Origin: Circinella minor
Taxonomy: Eukaryota; Mucoromycota; Mucoromycetes; Mucorales; Lichtheimiaceae
Direction of reading: 5' to 3'
Assembly (NCBI GenBank): GCA_016758965.1
Contig: JAEPRB010000147.1
Location: 1-64,000, forward strand
Length of the DNA stretch: 64,000 bases
In this document: piece by piece, positions 23,008 through 35,471 of the stretch
Layout of the letters: each line of letters starts with the position of its first letter
Position numbering within the stretch: the stretch's first letter is position 1
The notes under the pieces: generated by a model
Seen by the model: only the letters and a program-made list of their open reading frames with translations
The model's database searches: none
Told to the model about the DNA's origin: nothing
Position numbers and translations under genes: made by a program

Positions 23008-26000
23008 GTTTGATAGAGTAAAAAAAAAAAATTGAAGAGAGGGGGGTGGTTAAAAAAAGTTTGGGATTGAGAATGAGAAAAGAAGGTAACCGCCTTTTTT
23101 TTCGCTTTTCTTGTTTTCAACTTTCGCTGGTTAACAGGGTACCCCACAGTAGACGGTATTATAAATTTCAAAATCGCAATATGATTGGCTGATCTTAACT
23201 GTTTCCCATGGTTACGATAGAGAGGTCATCTCAATTATTATTGCCCATTGCAAACCATTCTTCTTCGGTTTAATGTTTTATTCAGGTACCTCACTTTTAT
23301 TTTTTTTACGTCAATGAATTTTTTTATATGTAATACTACATTACTTCAATTTCCTTATGTAGAGTTATTCTAATAGTTATTAGTCCTTGTATTTCTTTCA
23401 CTCTACATGATAAAAAATATATAGCTTTTTTTTTCACCAACCTTGATAATTATTATTCTCAGCATGTGAATTATCTTCTAATGTGTTATCAAAATAATCC
23501 TTTCAATGATATACATCCTCAATATTTCATTATTTCACATTGAAATCCTGTAAAACTACATAGGAGTCAATAAACAACTTCCACGACAGTCAAAAAACTT
23601 TGTATAAGTTAAGTAGCATCCACAGGCTATATATATATATACAAGATGTCGGCAATGTCAACGTTTAGGTCGTTATCTACAGCATAAATTCACTATAAGA
23701 GATTAAGTTGTGTTACACACGGAGAACACTCTTGCTAGCTTAATATGAGGCTCAGTGCTGGTAAAGTGTAACATACTTTTTCTATTTCCCACCACTACCT
23801 CTTTTAGTAAAAAAAAGTTCAATATTGAAAATAGCTATCTCTCGTCGGCATAAATAAAATTATAATATTGTCTATTTTTTTACTTATCACAAAAAAGTCA
23901 AGTATATATCATACTATGTGCTAATATAAAGTTTATTAATTTACCTACATATATATGTCCCATACGCTAGGTACGTTATGATTGATCTTGTCTACTAATA
24001 TCATTGCTATTACAGAAAGGTACACCATATGACATATAAAGAGTTGAGTAGTTTAAATACGGGCTGACATTTTTATGACTAGACATTTTTGACAATTATC
24101 ACATATACGGAGCGTACATTTTTTTTGAAAGAATAAAATATAATCCTTACATTTCTCTGCGAACAAATATTAATATCTCAAACAGTTTTATAAAAACATA
24201 TGCGTTTAACATTAATGACAGTATTATTATCCATTCTCAGAGTCAAATTAATCACAGATCTCAAAAAATTATCATAAATCTTTGATTTGATAATAAGTTT
24301 GTTTTATGAACTACTATATTTTTGTTAGAATAAAAAATGTACGTACCGGTCAGAGAATGTACATAAATGTATACAAAAAGTAGATAAGGAATAGGTTGAT
24401 ATATAATTACAGCCCTTGAATCTCTATCGACCTTCAGAGTACCATTGTTAGGCAACATCATCAAGAATAAAATAGGGTCACATGAATTTTGTTATGTACA
24501 ATCACTTATATATATTTTTTAAAAAATATGACTAGTCAAAAGAAAGTTATTATACGATACAATAAAAGCATTATTACTCTAAAGATTTTTACAGTAACAT
24601 ATTCATGGCATGAGGTACGTAAATGATTGTCATTTTCTCAATATGTCGAAATCCATTCCAAATACAATTTCATTAATGACATTTAATGCCAACAGTTCAA
24701 TATCAATTTGACCATATCCTCTTTCGTTATTTATATGCTTTTAATACTCTTATTAATTGATTAAATAGCGAGCTCGCAGTGGAGTACATAAATGTTTAAA
24801 AAGAGAAAATACATTTGATCGAGAATCCTGGTAAACCAAGTCGTTTATCTATATTATTATATAAAACTGGGGTATCAATCTTTACTTTTTGTTTGAATGG
24901 ATTATAATACTACCTGTTTCAATTATTATTATACTTCTATAAAACATAAATTCTAGTGGTTGCTTATATTAAACTCTATTGACAAAGTTGAATATTATAA
25001 AGAAGTGAAAGACTTTCTTTATTGGGAAAACACGTACAACGGCCACATTATTCCTTATATTAAACTGTATTTTTATTTGAATGATTTTTGTAGAAAGAAT
25101 AATACTAGTATAACATATTGAGAAGATTGGCATTTATAAACCTTAAAAAATTAATATAGTAAGGTTAAGTTCTATCTGAATTGGGTCATATCACACTTCT
25201 ATAAAAACTTCAAATAGTCCCACCTGAGTATCCAGATGTATGCAAGTTATTACACCACATAAAATAGTGATTTATACAATATACATATATATTGACACAA
25301 CAAAATACTAGTACCAATAAAAGAAATATCGCCCACGAAATATATAGAATGTTACATATACGCTAGTTTATTACCTTCAATAACTAAAAACGAGAACGTA
25401 GAGGTTGTTGAAAACCGAAATGACATGTTTTTGAAACACCGAAAATATTTTTTATGCAACAAATTGGATTACTTCTCTACTTTTCGTTGTTATTCAATAT
25501 CGCGTTTTTTGTAATCTTTTTCTTTTAGTCTAGTATTAATCATATTTTCCTATGGTTATATTTTTAGTCTATAAAGATATAAACAAAGTTATCTTTTACA
25601 TGACGAATTGTATAATCAGTGTACATTAGATTAAATCTTGCTTCACGAGTTTATATCTTTTTCTTGCTTATACTGCACATAAAAAAATGGGTTGTAAATC
25701 TCGGTGGATTGCAGGCAAATCCCCGTTCAGTGGATTAACAGTGAAGATGACTATTTACCTGCGGGGATTTACGTAGATTTACAGAGAAGTGCATCAGGGT
25801 ACGGAAGAAAACCGAGTACTAACTACGTACCAAAGTTAAAATAGCAGCCATAATTTATCATTATATAATCATTATAGAGACTCCAATTTCCCATTCAACT
25901 ATTTTTTTAGAATTCAAAATCATCGAATATATAAACGATAGATAGACAAATAATCACATACTGTACTTTATTTATGGAGATACACGATATTTTAAAATTA

Positions 26001-26889
26001 ATGATGGTAAGATGTAAACTTGAATAATAATACGATATAAAAATGAATAATTACTACTCTTGCGAAAATATTATTTTTTTACGCCCAAAACAATTTGAAG
26101 AGGTATACTTACTGTACTCGATTTTAACATCTATGAGAAGCATAATCAGCGCTAATTCAGTAAAGACTCATCAACGGATGTTAATCTCATCATTTAACCG
26201 TCTTATAATAAATAACGCAATATGGTTCATACCAAATTATAGCAGGACCATCAAACTGTTTATATAGGTGATTTATCATTAATTGTTATGCAAGTAATAG
26301 TTATAACTAGAAAAATTAATTAGTATCTAGTATACCAGCAGCGAAATTATACGAAGATTGTGATTTCAATTTATGTGCAGTACTTAATTTGAAATTACGA
26401 AATAACGAAGCACTATTGCGTGCACGGATTCTCGGAAATGGGTTCGTGTGCATTCTTACTAAATGTTATGCAATCTTCTGAAATTCTTTCAAACTTTGTT
26501 GTACGTTCATACCATACTTTTTTAGTAAAAGTCAACAAATCATTTCATTATTGTTGAAATGATAATATATATATATATATATATATATATACCGTGACAT
26601 TACATGTAATAGAGTAAATACTATTATATTGATTAAGAAACTAAGGGAAAGTTATTAAATAGGGTTATTATTTTTTCATGAGTACTTTGAATATACGTAT
26701 GAATATTGTATGTGTATGTATATCTATATGTAATTTATAATAAGTACATAGAAAAAAGGAGCGGCTTTGGCAATAATAAGATACAAAAAGGAATATAGAA
26801 TGTAAAAAAATGAAAAACGAGAAAACAGAATAAGTATATATGCAATAAACAAAAGAAAAAAAGTAAAGTCAGATATATTACTATTTTTT
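23008..26889. other. Gene desert, 3.9 kb
   Basis: The longest gene-free stretch here, strongly A+T-rich. It contains only short unsupported frames (for example 24261-24464 minus, 26043-26267 plus). Visible structure is a G+C-richer inverted-repeat element at 25693-25783 and a (TA)n run at about 26568-26590. No tRNA, snRNA or coding remnant was recognised. Confidence 0.5.
25693..25783. repeat. Imperfect palindrome with two nested 9-bp arm pairs
   Basis: TGTAAATCT (25693-25701) pairs with AGATTTACA (25775-25783), and nested inside them AAATCCCCG (25717-25725) pairs with CGGGGATTT (25762-25770). The segment is clearly richer in G+C than the surrounding desert. It could be a cruciform-forming site, a small MITE-like element or a structured RNA; nothing decides between these. 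Confidence 0.6.
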
Positions 26890-28270
26890 TCACCGACCCA
26901 TAGGTGAAAACATAGGGGATAGTGGTGATGACATAGGGCTACTAAATATAGCATTCATAGAATCCATATTACTAGGTGCTACAGGGCTTGGTGGCAATGG
27001 TGTTCCTGCTGCTATTTCTAACAACATATCCGGCGTTAATGACTGTTGGGGTGATGTTTGTTGTCCGGGTGATGTTTGTTGTCCGGGTGATAGTTGTTGT
27101 GGAGATTGTTGCTGTTGCCATAGTTGCGGATCTAAATGCTGTTGGTGGTGGTGTTGTTGTTGCTGTTGCTGTTGTTGAGCTACTTGTGCCGCTTCAACTT
27201 GACTACGCTGGGTATTCCAAGCATCATGCTGTTCATGTTGTTGCTGGCGCTGTGTCTGTCGTTGTGGCTGTTGTGACTGTGATAATTGGTTTTGCTGTTG
27301 TGGTTGATATGGATACTGATATTGTTCTTGTTTAATATTAGGTTGAGGAGAAGTAATAAATACATTAGGTGTCCCTTGTTGTACATGTTGCTGTTGTTGA
27401 AAAGAAAGTGCATTTGCATTTGGTAGCAGCTCTTCCATGGGAACGCCCTGTTTTTCGGCCAATTGTCTCAACATGAAATGCTGTTGTAATTGCATTTTAC
27501 GAGTTTCTTCAAACCCTTGCAATAATCCAGAAAAGCTTTCTTGCAGGGATTGAAATTGTCGTTGTAAATCTGCCTGAGATACTTGAAGCATTGAAAAAAA
27601 GGTATGCATGTCACCAGTTTCTCGTCGTAGAACTTCAGAATCCATGGCTTTACGTCGTATATCTTTAAGTAAATCCGGTCGATTTCTTTGAAATTGTGGA
27701 TGTGAAAATTCCCAAATCTCATTTTCATTACCACGTTGCCCTCGTGGAGATTTATTGATTTTATGGAAACCATACCTATAAATTATTATTATTAATGTTG
27801 ATTTACATTGTTGTTTTGTTTGCTTTGTTGATATATGTGACCTACAAGAAAAGAAAGAACTTACATGTTTAACAAACGAACAAAACTAGAAAAATTACCA
27901 TGCTTAAAATATTCTGGCAAGACAACTTGAGCAAACTTTTTGACATTACAAATTAAAAATGAGGTGCCAGTAGGATTCCAAGATACTAAATCTTGATGTC
28001 GCGCATCACCCACCAAGCTACATAGATTATAAAACATATACATTAACTCTCAAACTAAACTGATAAAAAAATATGAATATTATAATTAATTATTCACCTA
28101 TAAAGTTTACTAATAAAAGAACTAACATTCTTTGTAGAACGCTCTGAAGTAGGTTTTTCTGTGTTCGCTCGTGAAGCGGAATAATCAACAGAAGATCCAC
28201 TTGACGATATACTTCCTTGTCGATAGCCCTCATATTCGGGAGATCCAACATCTAGATAATTAATTCCAGA
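26890..28270 (-). CDS. HSF-type DNA-binding transcription factor
   Basis: Exons 28270(uncertain)-28098, 28017-27865 and 27775-26890 encode about 403 aa. The HSF DNA-binding domain begins with SSFISKLYSLVGDARHQDLV, continues WNPTGTSFLICN and the recognition helix SSFVRLLNMYGFHKI, and ends near EIWEFSHPQFQRNRPDLL. A heptad-like helical region follows (FFSMLQVSQADLQRQFQSLQ), resembling the HSF trimerisation region. A long Gln/Pro-rich tail with poly-Q tracts fits an activation domain. The start is a problem: the ATG at 28274 is one base out of frame with the domain and opens only 14 codons. The domain frame runs upstream to a stop without any ATG; CTG at 28270 is the first plausible near-cognate. 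The Leu in VRLLNM stands where the family almost always has Gln. It could be HSF1, SKN7/SFL1-like or MGA1-like; I do not choose. Confidence 0.85.
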
Positions 28271-28274
28271 CATG

Positions 28275-28579
28275 TAATATGTTTATAAATCTTATATTTA
28301 TATATTTACAAAAAAAAAAGATGGAATAGAGAAAGAATTAGATTTTTGAAACCAACAAAATTACAGCACTTCAGAAAGATTTGGTCTCTATATTTTTGAA
28401 AAAAATGTTTCACCCTCTTTTTTCTTCGATATGGGTTACGTAGGGGTTGCCAAAAGAAATAAGAGAATATGTGCGTGCGAAAAAAAGTAAGGGGGTTAAA
28501 TAATGGGAATGACTGGGTTTAATATGATTATTATTATTATTATTATTATTGATTTTATTGTTGTTATTATGATATATAT
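28275..28579. other. Short upstream region of the HSF-type gene
   Basis: About 300 bp between the TFB1 stop and the HSF-type gene, same strand. It holds an (ATT)n run at about 28526-28551 and pyrimidine-rich tracts on the minus strand. There is no ATG on the minus strand between 28275 and about 28500 that could supply a start. Confidence 0.6.
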
Positions 28580-31361
28580 TTACAATTTTCTTTTTTTACC
28601 GCGTTTTTTGGCAGTTTCTAATGCTTTATCTACAGCTTGCATGACTGGTTGTAACATCTATAAAAGGAAAATAAAAAATCCGAGTTTTTTTGTGGCGGTG
28701 ATTATGAGATCGAAAATATTCTGAAACCATTGCAAAATAATTGACTTTTTTTTTACCTTCTTGGTACGTTCAATATCACCATTCATATCTTCAATTGTTT
28801 TTATTAAACCATGTAATTTTTCTTGTTGTTTTCTTAAACTTTCTACCATCCTCAAATTCTTATCAGGTTTATATGGTTCAAAAGAAGACCAGAAATGACG
28901 TAAAATCTCATTAGTAGCAGAATGATAACTTTGAATTTTTTGTTGGACCGTAAGAGGAAGCTTGGTATCTTTTTATAAAGAATATTCCTTAGTTCATTAT
29001 ATTATTTAACATACTTTTTTGCTTTCTCCCGTGTTTTTTTCCTTACCTGCTGCTGCTATCTTTTGATCATGCTGAACCTTGCGCTTGATAAAGTCTGTTA
29101 ATGTTAAACATGCCTTATTAGCGGCTTTAGGTTCCATTACTGACTGTAAAGAAAGAAAAGAAAAATGAGAGTTAGTTTAATTATAATAGATTACTGTGTA
29201 AAATACTCTCTTAAGCATTTCTTTTCTTACCTTGGTAAGATCAGGTCGCCAACCTTGAAAATCTTCTTTAAAGTCATTCAATAAATGTGTTGCATCCTAA
29301 TAATATTTAATAACAATAAAGACATTGAGGTCAACATCACCATCCATATCTTTCTTTTTTATAATGTAATATAAATAGGCCCCTTTCCTATTTTTACCTC
29401 TACGCTGACACTAATATCTTGATTTTCTCTACTTTGACTTTCAAAATATCGACGTGAATCTTCTATATCAAGCACAATTTTTTCTGGTGGTTTTTCATTT
29501 TGTAAATCAGATATAATAATTTCTCGTTCCATATCATCCTTAGAAAATAATAGTCCAAAAATATGTTAATTCAATACCCATCATTTTTTATTCTAAATAC
29601 TCTCCCTCCATATACATGAGTATACATACATTTTCAGTTGCATTTGGGTCCTTCCTTTTACTAAATAATCCCGCGTCAACAAAAAACAGTATTTTAGTTT
29701 TCGTTATTTTTTCTTTTTATTTATTGTTCCATATATCTTCTTAGATAAGGAAAAGGTACTTACGTCGGTGGTGTTTCCAATACTCTCATAGCATGTCGAT
29801 TAAATCGTCGAATTAATGGTAATACTTGAGCAGATCCACCAGGTTTCATCGTAAAATCAGGCGCATTACCACCTTCTATATGATCCTCTTCTGTAGCTGT
29901 TAAATCAATTGCTCGTTTAATCTTATCCATTCGAGATAATGAAGGTGCTTTAGAATTTTCTATAAATACAAAAGTGAAAAATATAAGTAACAACTATATA
30001 TATATACAAAATATAAATTTACCTTCATCTTCTTCTTGAAGACATCGATCAAATATATCATCATAAGGTGCCATTTGTGATCGTGCTCCTGTTCGTGAAC
30101 GATGAAAGAATTCTGATGCAAGAAATCGTTTCCAAAAGTGTTGTTCTGATACCTAATAATAACAATAATAAACATTCTCAATTAATATACACCATAAATC
30201 ATGTATCATATATACATATATTATTATATCCATTCCCTATTTCTTTTATAATAACATACTCTATCGGGTACATTTGTATCATATGCTCGTTTAACTATAT
30301 AAAAGAAAGAAGTTAAATATAGTATTAATTTACACATATATAAATTATATTGATTCCTCAAAGGTATACAAAAACTTACCAGATGGAAACTCGGTAAAAA
30401 TATTATGAATGATTTGACTTGTTAATGTATATTTAACATCCGAACCATCTTGTTGACCTGGCATTAATTCAACCATTTTTGATGATTTTCCTTTTTGTCG
30501 ACCTTCTTTTGATACATACTCTTTGTTTAATTTCTAACAAACAACAACAACAAATCAAATTCCCTTAATTCATTTTATTATCCGTTTTATTTTTCATTTA
30601 AAAAATTATACTTACTTGTCGTATCCGTTTCACATAGGGACTTGCCCAAAATTCTTCTTCTGCTACATTTTTATCTTGCATGACTAATTCCTTATGTAAA
30701 GTAAAAAGTTCTGAGCTTGTCGATAATAAATGTCTTCTAGCCTTAAATTCTTCTTGTCGCCAAGAATGTGGACTACCAGGTGTTCCACTACTTGTAGCCG
30801 CAGTAGGTGCAGGACTATTCACACTAGATGAAGGAGTTGATACACCTGGTGAACTGGCCGCTGTTGCTGTACCTGGTGTATTTAGATTTGATGTTGGTGT
30901 TGGTGCTGCTTTTGGTGTTGTTATAGGTGTTGATCCTCTCGATGCTGATGAACCTCGTAGACGACCTAATAATTCTGCAATCTGAGATTTGACTGCTTCT
31001 CGTTCTGTTAATGCTTTTGGGGATATAAAATGGAAAGTATAATCTTTTGGTTTTGGTGAAGTGACTGAGATCTTGAGTAAGACTTTAGGTGAAGTATCTG
31101 GTGTTTGTGATAATGCTACAATATTATTTATTTGCTTAGTATATATAAAGATTGAACAAAATAGATCGAGGTAAAAGAATAAATATATAGATCTAGAATA
31201 GATTACGTACTTCCCATGTCACCATAAAGTAAAGAAGGATTTAAATGTGGGTTACCATGTTGTTGCCATGCTACACGTCTTGGGGTAACGAACAAAGTAC
31301 CTTCATTCTTTCTATACCGTGTAGAAGCACGAAGAAGTAATTGTTCGTTTGGTTCCCACAT
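28580..31361 (-). CDS. TFB1: TFIIH core subunit Tfb1/p62
   Basis: Twelve exons: 31361-31211, 31115-30616, 30533-30380, 30294-30260, 30152-30023, 29959-29764, 29660-29630, 29538-29398, 29296-29231, 29143-29047, 28968-28757, 28657-28580; 596 aa in one frame. The N-terminal PH domain (YRKNEGTLFVTPRRVAW) contacts activators and repair factors. Two BSD domains follow, marked by EEEFWASPYVKRIRQ and EQHFWKRFLASEFFHR, joined by a Pro/Ser/Thr-rich insert. The middle has LPLIRRFNRHAMRVL, and the C-terminus is helical with a basic tail (KKRGKKRKL). Known role: structural subunit of TFIIH in RNA polymerase II initiation and nucleotide excision repair. An in-frame ATG at 31397 would add 12 residues. I chose 31361 because it starts closer to the PH domain, but both are possible. 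Confidence 0.94.
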
Positions 31362-32337
31362 TGACCAGGTTTTGAAGGAAAAACGAGAACAAAGCAAAAG
31401 TGTAGTTATCGGAGTGAGAAGACCTGTTTTATTTATTTTTCTTCTCTTTTTACGGGCTCGTTCCTCTCTTTAGTTTTTTTGGTCTAATCTATTTATTATG
31501 CAAAAACTAAGCTGGAGTCAGAAATAGTACAATTCCCATTATAATTATACTATTTTTTTTGTGCACCACTACCTCTACTACTACTACTACTACTACATTA
31601 GAATATTTTAAAAAGTTGTGAAGATGCCAGTAGTAAGGTAAGTTTTTGTTTGTTTGTTTCAATTGATGATAAACACAATCGATAATCCATCATTATTATA
31701 TACAAAAAAGAAAGAAGCAATCTTCTTTTTAGACTGCATGATTATTATTTTTTTAATATTCCTTCTTGAGAGTATATCTAAATACGATATTATTTCGACG
31801 AGTCCCATTATGCATATTTATAAATTTAATCTGTCTGCTGAATTAATTGACAATTTTAACTCACTATTGTATTTTCTAACGAAAAGACGCCAACAATATC
31901 ACTAAAATAAGTAATATCCAGATAGATAATGCTTTTACTGAAAACCCAACTCTGAGATATCTGTTATATTAGTAAACAACAGTGACGCGCCTTTAGAAAT
32001 AATCATCTAATGCCAATTATATATTACAGGTTAATAATGTTAGACGCGTTAACATTCACAATGAATAAGACAATAGGCATACGTAATCCATGAGAATGTT
32101 TTTAAGTAATTAAATATATAAGTAAAAGATCAATGATAGTTTCTGGATGGTGGGAACTTTGAAAATTCTTAAACCTAATAATAAGCACAATCAAAATTTC
32201 GGGTCTAATATTTACCTCTTACGTAATGAACATATCAAAAAGAAACTGAATAATCATATTTCTCTATTTATTTCCCCCTCTCTCTCTATCTACCATACAT
32301 TTTTCTCTCTCTTTCTTAATCAGCTTATATTTACAAT
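31362..32337. other. Divergent upstream region of TFB1 and reductase copy 2
   Basis: About 1 kb, A+T-rich. A CT-rich stretch (about 32270-32315) precedes the reductase start. At 31624 an ATG is followed after 14 nt by a perfect GTAAGT donor (MPVV-), with no downstream exon that I can recognise. Confidence 0.5.
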
Positions 32338-33702
32338 ATGGCAGCAACCACAGATATTTTCAAAAATGATATTCTCAAGGATAAAGTATTATTATGTTCT
32401 GGTGGGGGTAGTGGTATTTGTCGTGCTATGACAGAAGCCGTTGTCCGTCACGGTGGTAAAGCCGTTATTATCAGTCGAAGGTAGAATAAAATACTAATAA
32501 AATATAAATTAAGTAATTGAAAATTGATATACTGATTTATGTTAGTTTGGAGCGACTCGAAAAAGCTGCCAAAGAAATGAGTGAAGCAACAGGTGGTGTA
32601 GTCATGTAAGCCAAAACATCGATACATATATGGATACTGTAGATGGCAAATGTTTTTACTGAAGATAAAGATATATACTGATTTCCTCAATACATATTGT
32701 TCAAATAAAGTCCCATTCAAGCTGATGTCCGTAAACCAGCTGATGTCGAAAATGCCGTTGCCAAGACCGTAGAAAAGTTTGGTAAAATCGATTATTTAAT
32801 CAATGGTGCTGCTGGCAATTTTTTAGCTTCCTTTCAAAATCTTTCATATAATGCGTTCCGTACTGTCATTGAGATTGATTTAATGGGTACCTGGAATCTT
32901 ACAAAAGCTGCTTCTGAGTATATCAAAGCTTCTAAAGGTTCTATTATTAATGTCAGTATGACCCTTCACTATACGGGTACTGTCTATCAACAACATGCCG
33001 GTGCTGCTAAAGCTGGAATTGATGTAAGCTTAGTAACATTTTACGTTGGAAAAAGAGAAGAGAGAGGATTGTTGGAAGAATAAATAATTTGGATAACCGT
33101 ACGTATAATTTAATTTAAATATATATTTTAGGCTTTAACTAAGCATTGGGCTGTGGAACTTGGTCCATTTGGTGTTCGTAAGTTAAACTTTAACTTTGAG
33201 AAAAGAGTAGTTTTTGCAGGAAGGAAAAATTAATTAAAAATTATTCAATATATTTTATAGGTGTAAATGGTATAATATTATTAAATAACACTCTTTTCAC
33301 TGCAAATATATTTTATTATATAATAGAAAATTAATTTCTTATCTATCCCATTTTGATCTCAATCATTAGGTATTGCACCAGGCCCGATCGAAAACACTGT
33401 TGGTATGAGCAAGCTGTCATCCACGCGGGGAGGTTATGAAACTATTCCTCTAGGGGTAAGCTAATATTTTGGGGTACAAAAACATTTAAAATTATTAATA
33501 GTAATATTAATTATCATTATTTAATTATTTATAGCGTGCTGGTACTGTAACTGAAATTGCTCATTCTACAGTCTTTCTTTTCTCAGAAGCTGCTTCATAT
33601 ATCTCGGGACATATGTTAGTTGTTGATGGAGCTCATTGGCTTACAAACCATCGACCTGGTTATCCAGAAATTGTCCTTAATCCTAAATCATCAAAACTGT
33701 AA
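32338..33702 (+). CDS. Peroxisomal 2,4-dienoyl-CoA reductase, copy 2
   Basis: Exons 32338-32480, 32546-32605, 32711-33023, 33132-33177, 33261-33269, 33370-33455 and 33535-33702 encode 274 aa. It is highly similar to the copy at 17443 along its whole length (shared SGGGSGI, NGAAGNF, HAGAAKAGID, VVDGAHWLT) and also ends in SSKL, a PTS1 signal. The first three exons have identical lengths in both copies (143, 60, 313 nt). The difference is an extra phase-1 intron (33270-33369) inside VNG-IAPGP, which leaves a 9-nt exon. Introns and flanks look unrelated between the copies, so the duplication is not recent. Either may supply the enzyme under different conditions. Confidence 0.93.
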
Positions 33703-34311
33703 TGTTATAAAATTTTGAAGTTGTTGCATATGATACTACCAAACAAATTCGTTAAAAAAAAGATCTTAGTATCATGTAATGAAATAATTAAATATGTGTC
33801 ATTGAATAAAGAGAAAGTTAAATATAGAATGAAAGTTTATCAATTACGTATTATAACTATGGGAATATTAAATCTGTTCCAACAAGAAGAATTATAAGAA
33901 TAATAATAACAATAAATAATTGAATTGTATATTTTAATGCCAAGAAAAAATAATTATTTAAAATATGAATTGAAAAAGATGGGAAACATGCGACACCTAT
34001 CATAGGTCATCTTTTGTCCACGATGGTGAAACAAAAATGTTACATACTATAGCATAAAGTATTATGGCGGACCATCAAAGTAACTCAAGTTTAAAACCTG
34101 TTTTTTTTTTACTCAATAGTTATCATTTTATTTTTTTGTTTTTTTCCTAACAATATATATATAATTAAATTGTTTCTATGTCATTAAATTGTATAACTTT
34201 CCTTTCAATATGTAATTGATCATAAGAAAGAATGAGGGAAAAAAGAAATGGAGGGGGAGGAGAAGGAGTAAAAAAAAAAAGCACTTTGACTTCCTATATA
34301 AAGTAATTGAC
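33703..34311. other. Convergent intergenic region
   Basis: A+T-rich 3' flank between reductase copy 2 and the FAR-17a gene. A 60-codon frame at 33715-33897 has no supporting feature and is probably 3' UTR. Confidence 0.5.
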
Positions 34312-35471
34312 CTATAGCTTTTTAGCAGCCGAATAAATTTTGACATGTGTAGTGTGTGTCCTTGAATGTAGTAAAGCAGCTATAAATTACATAAAAAACA
34401 CATGGTATATAAGTATAATATTTATGATATAACAGAGATATATAACTTATGTTCCTGCCTTTCCTCTTCTCTCCTCTTTTGTACTCTCTTATATACTGAT
34501 AATACATTTTATAGAAAGAAATAATAAAAAAAGAATATGTTACCAAACTCATACATGCACCAAGCAAGAGTAGCAGAAATAAGATAAAACATGATACGTT
34601 GATATTCGGACATTTGATCCAAGAAAGGATAAGGATAATAGCTATTACGAGAATGACAGAAGCATGACCAAACATAATACCAAATACCAAATCCGTAAAT
34701 AATAGCAACATGCCGTACAGAGCGTTTAAACTCATTATTAAAAATAAGGAAATCAAACCACAAAAACATGGCTGGAAATAGATGTAATGCACAATCCACT
34801 ATTAAAGGTATGGGTGGCATATCTTTGGGAGTAATAAATGTTGGATCTATTAATCCCATTCCCCAATATAATGCACTTATAAGACCTTCCAACTATAAAA
34901 TTAAGTATATATATATTAGAAATAATTTTTTTTTCCCGGTGAACAGATAATAATAAAAAAGAATAACACTCACAGGTAATGCAAGATTAGATACAATTTC
35001 ATAAGCGGCTAATATTTTAGTTGAAGGATAATAATTAATTTATTAGTTAAAAAGGGAAAAAGGTTCCTCCTGTTTTTCTCTCCCCACCCCGAAAAATCCG
35101 AAACATATTCTTTGTTTAATACCTTGGAAAACTCCTGGTAAGATATATGCGAGGAGTTTAAGAAAAAATGCAAACGTTGCTATAGTCAATCCAAGGATTG
35201 TAAGATACTAATTAAAATAATAATAAAATTATATATTATGGTTAATATTCCTGTTTTATTGCTGAAGAAGAAAAGAAAAAATCATTGTTACCTGAAAATG
35301 TCCACCAAAACCAACAGCATAAGGATTTTCATAAACCCAATGCACACAATAAAGTGCTATAAGATTAGATGCTAACCCAGCAGTATTCATTAAAATACTA
35401 ACGATGTGATCATGTGATTGTTGTTTTTTATGCTGTTGTATATAATAACTCTTTTTCATTATTGCTGTCAT
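34312..35471 (-). CDS. FAR-17a/AIG1-like multi-pass membrane protein
   Basis: Exons 35471-35292, 35207-35123, 35008-34974, 34892-34544 and 34379-34312 encode 238 aa with about six hydrophobic segments. Family-like features are AAYEIVSNLALPLEGLIS, the DCALHLFPAMFLWFDFLIF segment with its His, and GIWYYVWSCF followed by YPYPFLD. Known of the family: animal AIG1 and ADTRP are threonine hydrolases that cleave fatty acid esters of hydroxy fatty acids, and the conserved Thr/His pair is catalytic there. Fungal members are little studied, so the activity is inference. It is probably an ER or plasma-membrane protein. Confidence 0.85.

Noticed and set aside
26976..27335. Val-rich plus-strand frame
   Set aside because: Antisense of the poly-Gln/Pro tail of the HSF-type factor.
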